Source of the DNA: SAR202 cluster bacterium
GTDB taxonomy: Bacteria > Chloroflexota > Dehalococcoidia > Lucifugimonadales > UBA6952
Reading direction: 5' to 3'
DNA length: 57,351 bases
Assembly (NCBI GenBank): GCA_009392515.1
Contig: VFGE01000025.1
Span: forward strand, 1 to 57,351
Shown: one piece after another, positions 8,337-15,121 of the stretch
Layout of the letters: each line of letters begins with the position of its first letter
Numbering within the stretch: position 1 is the first letter of the stretch
Made by a program: the position numbers and the translations under genes
Notes under the pieces: model-generated
What the model was told of the DNA's origin: nothing
Database searches by the model: none
Seen by the model: only the letters and a program-made list of their open reading frames with translations

Positions 8337-9116
8337 TTAATTTACACTATATCCACCATCTACAACTATAGAGGCTCCAGTTATGTAATTGGATGCATTT
8401 GAAGCTAGGAATATAGCTGTCCCAGCTAAATCTTCTGGAATTCCCCATTTCCCCAAGGCTATTCTCTCACTTACTTTTCTGTATCGCTCAGGATCATTAT
8501 TCGGCATACCACTTGTTAAATTTGTTGTTATCCAACCAGGTAATATGGCGTTTACATTTATATTCTCTTTGGCCCATGCTACAGCTAAACTTTTCGTTAG
8601 TTGGATTATTCCTCCTTTTGTTGTTGAGTAGGATGGTACGACCCCAGAACCAAAAATAGAATACATAGAACCTATATTTATAATTTTTCCGGATCCTTGA
8701 GATTTCATATGTGGATAGACTTCTTTTGAAAGCCAATATACACTATTTAAATTTAAATCCATTATATATTGCCAATCCTTGTTATTTATATCTTCCGGAC
8801 TTGATCGCAAGGCTGTTCCTGCGTTGTTAACTAGTACGTCAATTTGATTGTATGTATCTATAATTTTATTTACTAATGGGGCAATTTGAGATTGATCAGT
8901 CATATCTATTTCTAAAGACATGCTTTCAATATTTAAAGAAGATAATTCTTCACATGTTTTAGTGTTAGCTATTTTATCCCGAGAAGCAATAATTATTTTG
9001 GCCCCATGTACCCCTAAACCTTTTGCAATACCTTTACCAATTCCTTTATTTCCTCCAGTAATTAATGCAACCTTACCTGATAGGTTAAACAAATTATCTA
9101 AATTTTGATCCACCAT
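8337..9116 (-). CDS. short-chain dehydrogenase/reductase (SDR)
   Basis: A 259-residue classical SDR. The Rossmann motif TGGNKGIGKGIA is near residues 20-31, the NNAG motif is at about 92, the catalytic Ser is in INIGSMYS, and Tyr-x-x-x-Lys is in YSTTKGG. The NAVNAI-like segment (NINVNAILPGWI) and C-terminal GASIVVDGGYSVN are typical of 3-oxoacyl-ACP reductase, gluconate 5-dehydrogenase and KduD-like enzymes. AAGGAG precedes the start. Substrate unknown. It is divergent from the next gene, with 53 bases between the starts. Confidence 0.88.
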   Translation of the reverse strand: MVDQNLDNLFNLSGKVALITGGNKGIGKGIAKGLGVHGAKIIIASRDKIANTKTCEELSSLNIESMSLEIDMTDQSQIAPLVNKIIDTYNQIDVLVNNAGTALRSSPEDINNKDWQYIMDLNLNSVYWLSKEVYPHMKSQGSGKIINIGSMYSIFGSGVVPSYSTTKGGIIQLTKSLAVAWAKENINVNAILPGWITTNLTSGMPNNDPERYRKVSERIALGKWGIPEDLAGTAIFLASNASNYITGASIVVDGGYSVN

Positions 9117-9169
9117 TTTCTCCTTGAGTAGTATTTGTATTACTTAATAGTTGTTGTATTATCATTTGT

Positions 9170-10228
9170 ATGATGCAGAATAATTTTACTATAGATAATA
9201 ATCTCGATTTTTCGAACCTAGATCTTTCTGAAAAGTCTAACGTTATTAATAGGTATTTGGATAGGATCTTTAAAGGTAATATATGTAATTCTATACTTAC
9301 TTTAGATGTTTTTTACCAAGATGATACACACTCGTCTTCTTTTTTATACGACTATATGATGATTGCTGATGCTGTGATCTCATACATAGAAAAAGAAAAA
9401 AATAAGTTTTCTTTGGTTTATAAACCAGATTGTTTAGCTCAATTTGAAGATAATAGTAACGCTATAATCCTGGCTTATAGCAACCCAGCTTTACTTTCTA
9501 GTCGCCCAGAAATACTTAGACAAATGTATCGTTTAGGTTTTCGTGCTATAACCCTAAAAAATAATCCAGACTCAGACGAGTATAATCCTGATGTTATAAA
9601 TCAAGATTTGATTCAAGAAGCAAATCTATTAAGTATGATTATAAATTGCAATGGATTTGATAAGAGTCTTTTTGATTTATTAATAGATTCCAAACTTATA
9701 ATATCAAATATTGGGAGTTATTCGATATGCCCTAATCCGGGTAATATACCAGATAGTGATCTTATCAAAGTAAAGGAAAGAGGGAATATAGTTTCTTTGA
9801 GTCTTGATGATTTTTATATATCTAAGCACTATTTTGAAGAGGTTACAAAATTACAACAAATTGCTGAATGGGAGATTAAATATTTAGAAGTTGAATATAG
9901 TTTTGATTCTCCAGAGCTTAAGTTAAAAAAACAACAAATTTACCAAAAATTAAATAAACAAATAAATGATATTAAGTCTTTAGATATTTCATTTGATGAT
10001 TTAATAAACCATATTTCTCACATCAATAAAATTATAGGTTTAGATAATATACACTTAGCTAGTGGCTTGGGGGGATTTATATTAGATGAAGGTGTAAAAT
10101 ATAACGACGTATATGAAATAACTGCTATTTTAATTCAAAAACTTAAATTGGCAGGTTTTGATAATGAAATTGTAGAAAATATGTTTATAGGTAACATGCT
10201 AAACTTCATGGCAAGAAAAAAACATTAG
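9170..10228 (+). CDS. degenerate M19 (renal dipeptidase-like) family protein, probable pseudoenzyme
   Basis: A 352-residue protein whose order of segments follows peptidase M19: a MYRLGFRAITLKNN block (119-132, family 'GVRYLTLTHN'), an IISNIGSYSICPNPGNIPDSD block (family 'FSHSNARALCDHPRNxxD'), ERGNIVSLSL (203-212), and HISHINKIIGLDNIHLASGLGG (family 'HIxHxxxxxGxDHVGIGSDFDG') before a C-terminal GNMLNF. The metal ligands are mostly lost: HxD is replaced by LDVFYQ, the first His of the SHSNAR block by Asn180, and SDFDG by SGLGG. So it is probably not a zinc dipeptidase. No clear ribosome site precedes the start, so it may be leaderless. Confidence 0.6.
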   Translation: MMQNNFTIDNNLDFSNLDLSEKSNVINRYLDRIFKGNICNSILTLDVFYQDDTHSSSFLYDYMMIADAVISYIEKEKNKFSLVYKPDCLAQFEDNSNAIILAYSNPALLSSRPEILRQMYRLGFRAITLKNNPDSDEYNPDVINQDLIQEANLLSMIINCNGFDKSLFDLLIDSKLIISNIGSYSICPNPGNIPDSDLIKVKERGNIVSLSLDDFYISKHYFEEVTKLQQIAEWEIKYLEVEYSFDSPELKLKKQQIYQKLNKQINDIKSLDISFDDLINHISHINKIIGLDNIHLASGLGGFILDEGVKYNDVYEITAILIQKLKLAGFDNEIVENMFIGNMLNFMARKKH

Positions 10229-10239
10229 GAGATTTATTA

Positions 10240-10485
10240 ATGGACGGCATCATAGGTATGGATGAAATAAGTAAAGTTTTAGATGTAGCGGATGAATTAG
10301 GGTTTAACAGAGAACAAATTCGTGTTGAGTTAACAAAAGAAGATCCAGGAGTTGTTGAAATTGTTCAGGGAGGAAGTTTGAGTTCATTTCAAGAAATAGT
10401 TAATATCACTGTTCCTGAAACAATTGCATTAGATACTTGGTTAAAAGAATTACGTGAATTATTGTCTAAAATCAATAATGGGTAA
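10240..10485 (+). CDS. small acidic protein of unknown function
   Basis: An 81-residue soluble protein with AGGAG eight bases before the ATG. It lies 11 bases after the M19-like gene, so the two form an operon. The sequence is acidic, with predicted helix, strands and helix (DEISKVLDVADELGF ... VEIVQGG ... WLKELRELLSKI). No cysteine, signal or membrane segment is seen. I recognise no family. The tight spacing suggests it works with the M19-like protein. Confidence 0.6.
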   Translation: MDGIIGMDEISKVLDVADELGFNREQIRVELTKEDPGVVEIVQGGSLSSFQEIVNITVPETIALDTWLKELRELLSKINNG

Positions 10486-10504
10486 TAAATTCCTATTACC
10501 CATT
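10477..10504. other. 11-bp hairpin spanning the stop codon of the small gene
   Basis: AATGGGTAATA (10477-10487) pairs perfectly with TATTACCCATT (10494-10504) around a six-base loop. There is no following T-tract on the plus strand, so it is not a classical rho-independent terminator. It may protect the 3' end of the mRNA. Confidence 0.5.
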
Positions 10505-10566
10505 ATCTACAGTTAAATTGAATCTCCCTGGTATGAATTATACGAGCTAGGTAGAACTTGCTCTTT

Positions 10567-10788
10567 TTATTTATCGCTCAAATCTCCATCTTTATTATAA
10601 GGATTGTTAGCTTTTTCTTTTTCCTTGCGAGATATTCGTGCTGGTAGCCATATATTCATTGCATAGAGAATGATAAGCGGAACCATAGTAAATAAAATTC
10701 CAATTAAGGAATTTTGTCCTAATAAATACCACATAATTATTAGTATTATTAGGCCTATTAGTAATTTATTAATATATGAATCAGACAT
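10567..10788 (-). CDS. small membrane protein with two predicted spans
   Basis: A 73-residue protein with two hydrophobic segments (about residues 8-25 and 29-46), a short loop (GQNS) between them, and a highly charged tail (RISRKEKEKANNPYNKDGD). The positive charges after the second span suggest that the tail is cytoplasmic. No family recognised. It stands alone between convergent and same-strand neighbours. Confidence 0.5.
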   Translation of the reverse strand: MSDSYINKLLIGLIILIIMWYLLGQNSLIGILFTMVPLIILYAMNIWLPARISRKEKEKANNPYNKDGDLSDK

Positions 10789-10876
10789 AATGTTGAAATT
10801 TTATCACAAAAAATAAATTCAAATTGGGTTTTATGTATCTGTGGCTACTATACTTAATCTATAAGGAATTAAGATG

Positions 10877-11659
10877 TTACCTTTTTATCCCTGATAGACC
10901 ATTCTGTATACCTTGTGTAGCCCAACCAGCCCAAGGCATTGTGAAAAATTTAAAACCTTTTTCTACATAGAAATTTGGATCCATTCCAGGGGGAATAAAA
11001 TACATTCCAGGAACAACTCCGTGATTATTACAGGCTGCAACTATTTTATCTAATCCTTTTTGATAAGTATCACTTGAATAATCTATTGCGACCTCCAATT
11101 CTATTGAAAGGTCAGATGGGCCTACAAGTAGTACGTCTATTCCATCCACACTAAGAATTTCATCAATATTATTCATAGCTACATTTGTTTCAATCATAGG
11201 AATAATTACTAGTTGTTCATTAGCCATATCGAGATAATCTCGATAATCTTTACTTGTCATACTGTCTCTTGGAGTAGAAGCACTAAATTCTCCCCATTCT
11301 CCTCTTACACCAGCGTTGCTTCGTGTACCCAGTGGATAATATCTACATGATCGAACTAAATATTCAGCTTCTTCTTTAGTATTAACCATTGGTGCAATAA
11401 TTCCACGAGCACCAGCATCTAAGGCATTAAGAATTAAATCCTCGCGATTCTGACCTACACGAATAATAGGGGTGGCTTTTGCACCTTTCATTACCTGTAC
11501 AGATGGAATTAGTTGTTTGACATCATATGGTGAATGTTGGGTGTCAAATAGTAAAAAATCAAACCCTGAATTGGCTAGTGTAGGAACGTCCACAGCAGGT
11601 GTTGCAGTTGTTCCTATTACTGCCTTACCTGATTTTAAAAGATCTTTAAGCTCATTCAT
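10877..11659 (-). CDS. HpcH/HpaI family class II aldolase/citrate lyase-like protein
   Basis: A 260-residue TIM-barrel of the HpcH/HpaI family, which cleaves or forms 2-keto-3-deoxy-type acids with pyruvate as a product. Motifs: LLFDTQHSPYD with the catalytic His, PIIRVGQ with the pyruvate-binding Arg, GARGIIAPMVNT, the metal-binding Glu in PMIETNVAMNN, and Asp in LLVGPSDLS. The start at 11659 has GGAGGAG seven bases upstream; the earlier in-frame ATG at 11686 lacks one. Substrate not decidable; SAR202-like genomes are known to carry many such enzymes for degrading organic acids. Confidence 0.85.
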   Translation of the reverse strand: MNELKDLLKSGKAVIGTTATPAVDVPTLANSGFDFLLFDTQHSPYDVKQLIPSVQVMKGAKATPIIRVGQNREDLILNALDAGARGIIAPMVNTKEEAEYLVRSCRYYPLGTRSNAGVRGEWGEFSASTPRDSMTSKDYRDYLDMANEQLVIIPMIETNVAMNNIDEILSVDGIDVLLVGPSDLSIELEVAIDYSSDTYQKGLDKIVAACNNHGVVPGMYFIPPGMDPNFYVEKGFKFFTMPWAGWATQGIQNGLSGIKR

Positions 11660-11874
11660 AAAATAACTCCTCCAGTTTCGCAACAAATTCTAAATTATAT
11701 TTGGATTGTTTAATATTGTTTAATAATGAGATTCACGATATCGTTTGTCAAGAACGATAATAGGGTTTGATTTCATTAAATTTGTAGATTAGAATGTATA
11801 AGTTTCTTATTAGAAATCAAAGTTCTATTTTTCTCACTGAAAAATTGATATCATAGACTTTTCATTTTATAATT

Positions 11875-11949
11875 CGGGGTGTGGCGCAGGGGAAGCGCGC
11901 CTGTTTTGGGAACAGGAGGTCGTGGGTTCAAATCCCACCACCCCGACCA
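11875..11949 (+). tRNA. tRNA-Pro (anticodon TGG)
   Basis: The acceptor CGGGGTG pairs with CACCCCG. The D-arm has GCGC...GCGC pairing, the anticodon stem CCTGT/ACAGG holds loop TTTGGGA (anticodon TGG), and the T-arm GTGGG-TTCAAAT-CCCAC is perfect. Discriminator A and CCA are encoded. The next coding gene begins 21 bases downstream. Confidence 0.97.
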
Positions 11950-11969
11950 ATAATATTAAGGTTTGTACT

Positions 11970-13331
11970 ATGAGTAATAATAACATCACTCAACTTTCTT
12001 TAGATTACTTATCATCTATGAAATTTGAAGACATACCACCGGAGGTTGTGGATAGATGTAAACAATTATTATTAGATTTCCTTGGTGTTACTTTAGGAGG
12101 AGCTTATCTCGCCGAATCTTCTCAACCAATTATGAATGGTATAAAAAAATTGGTTAGTGGAGCTTCAGGACCTTCGCAAGTAATTGGTTTCCCATATAAA
12201 TATCCTGCTCATTATGCTGCATTGGCTAATGCGACCCTAGCTCATAGTATGGATTTTGATGATACTCATCAAGAATCCATAATTCATCCTGGAACACCGA
12301 TTTTTTCTTCTAATTTAGCTTTAGCACAAGAGTATGGAAAATCTGGAATGGATTTTTTACTAGCGTCAATTATTGGATATGATATAACACTTAAAATTGG
12401 TAGAACCCATGGACCATTGATACATAGAAAAGGATTCCATGCTACAGCTACTACTAATATTTTTGGATGTACAGCTGCTGGTGGTAAATTATTAAACCTG
12501 AGTACAGATATAATACAAAATGCAATGGGGTTAAATATTAGTCAGATTGCAGGTTCACAACAATTTTTAGAAAATGGATCATGGAATAAAAGATTTCATA
12601 CTGGTCTTACTCCCCACAACTCAATATTAAGTCTTGTTATGGCACAACATGGATACTTGGGTGCAACAGAGCCTATAGAAGGTAAATTTGGATATTTTAA
12701 CCTGTATTCGGAAGGTGAAATTACAAACTTTTCGATATTTGATTCTTATGGAACAGATTTTGAAGTTATGAATACAGCAGTTAAACCATATCCTTGTTGT
12801 AGGTTTAGTCATGCAACTATAGACGCTGTATTAGATATAACACAGTCAAATAGTATCAATTATCAAGATATTACGAACATAGATATTACTATGGGTAAAA
12901 CAGGTTATGATATGGTGGGATATTCTTCTGATTATCCTAAAAACACTGTTGAAGCACAATTCAGTGCGTATTTTGCAGCTGCAGTAGCAGCTATGCAGGG
13001 TGAATATTTATGGGATTCGTACAAATTAATTGGCGATAAAACTCTTGAAGAAATGATGAGTAAAGTAACTGTTACTCAAAAAACGTTTAATCATGAAATG
13101 GAGTCAAATATTTCACTTACGACAGTAAACGGTCAGAGATATGAGCAAAATGTTGAATATCCCAAAGGAGAACCAGAAAATCCTTTAGGGTGGACAGATA
13201 CTCGTCAGAAGTTTATAGGATTGGCCCAACCTATTTTAGGTGAGGAAAAATCAGAAGCAGTTTATAATTTTGTCTATAATCTTGAGTCTAGGCAATCTAT
13301 GTCAGAAATTAATGCTTTCTTGATCCCCTAG
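11970..13331 (+). CDS. MmgE/PrpD family protein
   Basis: A 453-residue protein of the 2-methylcitrate dehydratase/cis-aconitate decarboxylase fold. Family marks are the N-terminal RCKQLLLDFLGVTLGG, NATLAHSMDFDDTHQ with the conserved Asp-Asp-Thr-His, HPGTPIFSSNLALAQ, GRTHGPLIHRKGFHATATT, and the later KPYPCCRFSHATIDA. The start is taken at ATG 11970 because the longer open frame runs back into the tRNA. It may be a dehydratase or epimerase of a small tricarboxylate or methyl-branched acid; true 2-methylcitrate dehydratase is not implied because no prpB or prpC is nearby. Confidence 0.87.
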   Translation: MSNNNITQLSLDYLSSMKFEDIPPEVVDRCKQLLLDFLGVTLGGAYLAESSQPIMNGIKKLVSGASGPSQVIGFPYKYPAHYAALANATLAHSMDFDDTHQESIIHPGTPIFSSNLALAQEYGKSGMDFLLASIIGYDITLKIGRTHGPLIHRKGFHATATTNIFGCTAAGGKLLNLSTDIIQNAMGLNISQIAGSQQFLENGSWNKRFHTGLTPHNSILSLVMAQHGYLGATEPIEGKFGYFNLYSEGEITNFSIFDSYGTDFEVMNTAVKPYPCCRFSHATIDAVLDITQSNSINYQDITNIDITMGKTGYDMVGYSSDYPKNTVEAQFSAYFAAAVAAMQGEYLWDSYKLIGDKTLEEMMSKVTVTQKTFNHEMESNISLTTVNGQRYEQNVEYPKGEPENPLGWTDTRQKFIGLAQPILGEEKSEAVYNFVYNLESRQSMSEINAFLIP

Positions 13332-13332
13332 A

Positions 13333-13914
13333 TTAGTAAACCATTTTATTTCGTCTTTTCATATGACCATATAAACTATGAAATAATACCAAAGTTGCTA
13401 AAGATAAAATTCCATACACGAAAGTTGTGTTAGTGTTTAATAAATAACTTCCCAAAAGAAGGAATCCGTAGCAGGCAATCCCACCCCAGAGTGAAGCATG
13501 GTGTCCAGTTTTTCTAGCTATTGCAGCTACAGTTACTCCAATTGACACACTTATAAATCCTAGCGTTGGTAAAAGTCCGATGGTAATTCCAATCAAAACA
13601 GTGACACCATCGCCACCTCGAAATTTAGTAAAAATTGAGTTCCAATGACCTAATATTGCTATACTTGCAACTATTAATAATTGCAGGTCTGTTATACCTT
13701 GAAGTGTAGCTATATAAATAGCTAATAAACCTTTAGTTGTATCCAGCCCATATACAACCAATGCTTCAATTGGCCCAAATAGACGCAAGATGTTTGCAGC
13801 ACCAGGTAGACCATCTCCTTCGGAAAAAACATCTACATTTTTAGCTTTTCCGATCATCCAGCCAAAAGGAATTGCTCCCAGTAAGTATGCAATTATGTAT
13901 AATTCTATGGGCAT
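13333..13914 (-). CDS. PlsY-like acyl-phosphate:glycerol-3-phosphate acyltransferase, divergent
   Basis: A 193-residue multispanning protein matching the PlsY fold: an N-terminal YIIAYLLGAIPFGWMIGK span, then the motif GDGLPGAANILRLFG where canonical PlsY has GSGNxGATNxLR, then GHWNSIFTKFRGGDGV where PlsY has GHxxPxFxxFKGGKG. PlsY makes lysophosphatidic acid for membrane lipids. Changes at the Ser, Asn, Thr and Lys positions of the substrate motifs mean the activity may differ. The start at 13914 has GGAG seven bases upstream. It is convergent with the MmgE/PrpD gene, with one base between the stops. Confidence 0.72.
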   Translation of the reverse strand: MPIELYIIAYLLGAIPFGWMIGKAKNVDVFSEGDGLPGAANILRLFGPIEALVVYGLDTTKGLLAIYIATLQGITDLQLLIVASIAILGHWNSIFTKFRGGDGVTVLIGITIGLLPTLGFISVSIGVTVAAIARKTGHHASLWGGIACYGFLLLGSYLLNTNTTFVYGILSLATLVLFHSLYGHMKRRNKMVY

Positions 13915-14054
13915 AAAAGAGCTCCGCATTATATTCAATATATTTAATTAATATATACCCATTATTTTATGTCCGCAACAATTTTAAATTCAAAATTATA
14001 TGATTTAAATCATTAAAATTGATTGTTTTGTATTTTTTTTAAAGATAATTTCAG

Positions 14055-14060
14055 TATAAT
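14055..14060 (+). promoter_or_regulatory. candidate -10 element (TATAAT) of the selenoprotein gene
   Basis: A perfect TATAAT lies about 27 bases before the ATG, followed by GAGAGGAG as a strong ribosome site (14071-14078). No convincing -35 at 16-18 bases is visible in the T-rich upstream sequence. Confidence 0.4.
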
Positions 14061-14086
14061 TTTCATAAATTGAGAGGAGTAATGAT

Positions 14087-14830
14087 ATGGCTTTGGATAT
14101 TAAAGTCTATGCAAGAAAAGGCTGAGCGACTTGTGCCCGAACGAAAGAGTTTCTTTCAAAAAATGGATTTGCATATATAGAGCGAGATATACAAAATGAC
14201 CAGGGAGCTCTACAAGAGTTGCGAGATTTAGGTTTTAGGGCCGTTCCCGTTACTGTAGTTGGAGAAACTGTAATAAACGGATTTAATCCAAGGCAATTAT
14301 CAGAAGCATTGACTATTAATGTCGATATTGAAGCAAGAACTCCAAAAGAAACTTTGGCAATTCTTGAAAAAACTTTAGCCTCAGTTGAAAAAAATCTTCG
14401 ATTAATGCCAGATGATAAATTAGACTGGACAGCCCCAGATCGTGATAGACCAATGCGTGAATTTGGATATCATATGTTTATGTTTACTGAAATCACTATG
14501 ATTGGATTAGATTCTGGGAATTATCCACCTCGTTCAGATCTTACGGGTAGATCATATAATTCATTTAATGATATAGCCGACTATGGTAAAGGGGTGCTCG
14601 AAGGATTTAAATCAAAAGTTTCAGAATTAGACTTGGACAAATTAGCTCAAATTGGCCCACGTGGGGAAGATGATAGAAGTGTATCTGAAAGGCTTGATTT
14701 GGTTGCTGGGCATACAGTTCAACACCTGAGGCAATTGTATTTTGTATTAAGAGAATTTGGTATAGAACCTATTGATCCTATCGAAGATTCAGAATTTCCA
14801 ACCGAGTATGTTCTAACAATTCTTTGGTAG
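14087..14830 (+). CDS. selenocysteine glutaredoxin-DinB fusion protein (in-frame TGA = Sec13)
   Basis: Read through the TGA at 14123-14125, the gene encodes 247 residues. Residues 1-80 are a glutaredoxin fold (MALDIKVYARKG-U-ATC-ARTKEFLSKNG, then FRAVPVTVVGE with the cis-Pro loop, then INGFNPRQL). The TGA stands for the first residue of the redox motif, giving UxxC. From about residue 85 a DinB-superfamily four-helix bundle carries the metal triad His129, His209 and His213 (HxxxH). DinB proteins include bacillithiol and mycothiol S-transferases, so this may couple a low-molecular-weight thiol with a selenol redox centre; that is inference. A strong SD (GAGGAG) precedes ATG 14087. Starting after the TGA would lose the active site. 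Confidence 0.88.
14123..14157 (+). promoter_or_regulatory. bacterial SECIS element (UGA plus hairpin) in the glutaredoxin-DinB gene
   Basis: TGA at 14123-14125 is followed by stem GAAAGA (14143-14148), loop GTT (14149-14151) and stem TCTTTC (14152-14157). This is a perfect 6-bp hairpin with a three-base loop starting in G, 23 bases from the TGA to the loop. Bacterial SECIS elements bound by SelB have a short stem, a small loop with a G in its first two bases, and lie about 16-37 bases after the UGA. All three conditions are met. Confidence 0.8.
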
Positions 14831-14831
14831 T

Positions 14832-15119
14832 TTAAATACTAACTTCATAAACATTTCGGATAGGAGAGCTAGCAAAGAGTTTCTCGAATTTTGTAACTTG
14901 ATCTTGATAAATTCCACTATTAAAAACTCTCTCTATAGATTCTTCAGAATCCCAAAAGCTATTAACTACGATCGTGTTATTTTTTTCATTTGTATATAAA
15001 TGAAACTTTACAAAGCCATCCTGGCTTTCGATTATAGGTAAAACAGATTCCCTAAAAATAGATTTGATTTGTTTGAGTTTGTCTGGGAAAATTTCTATAT
15101 GAGAAACTTGAACAAACAT
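14832..15119 (-). CDS. antibiotic-biosynthesis-monooxygenase-like (ABM) domain protein
   Basis: A 95-residue ferredoxin-like alpha/beta single domain: MFVQVSHIEIFPDKLKQI, a DGFVKFHLYTN strand, then VVNSFWDSEESIERVF, the W-x-S/D-E signature of ABM/quinol monooxygenase proteins. Members are cofactor-free monooxygenases, haem-degrading enzymes or plain dimeric stress proteins. It lies two bases downstream of aconitase on the same strand, so it is probably co-transcribed. The haem ligands of IsdG-type enzymes are not evident. Confidence 0.75.
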   Translation of the reverse strand: MFVQVSHIEIFPDKLKQIKSIFRESVLPIIESQDGFVKFHLYTNEKNNTIVVNSFWDSEESIERVFNSGIYQDQVTKFEKLFASSPIRNVYEVSI

Positions 15120-15121
15120 TA

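Noticed and set aside
11922-11969. Longer N-terminus of the MmgE/PrpD protein
   Set aside because: It would be translated from inside tRNA-Pro; ATG 11970 gives the normal family length.
14123-14125. General reassignment of TGA (to Trp or Gly)
   Set aside because: TGA ends several intact genes in the window and Trp is written TGG throughout; only two internal TGA codons occur and both are at redox Cys positions.
14219-14830. Stand-alone DinB protein starting at TTG 14219
   Set aside because: The TTG lies inside the glutaredoxin fold and has no SD; the frame upstream is conserved to an ATG with strong SD.
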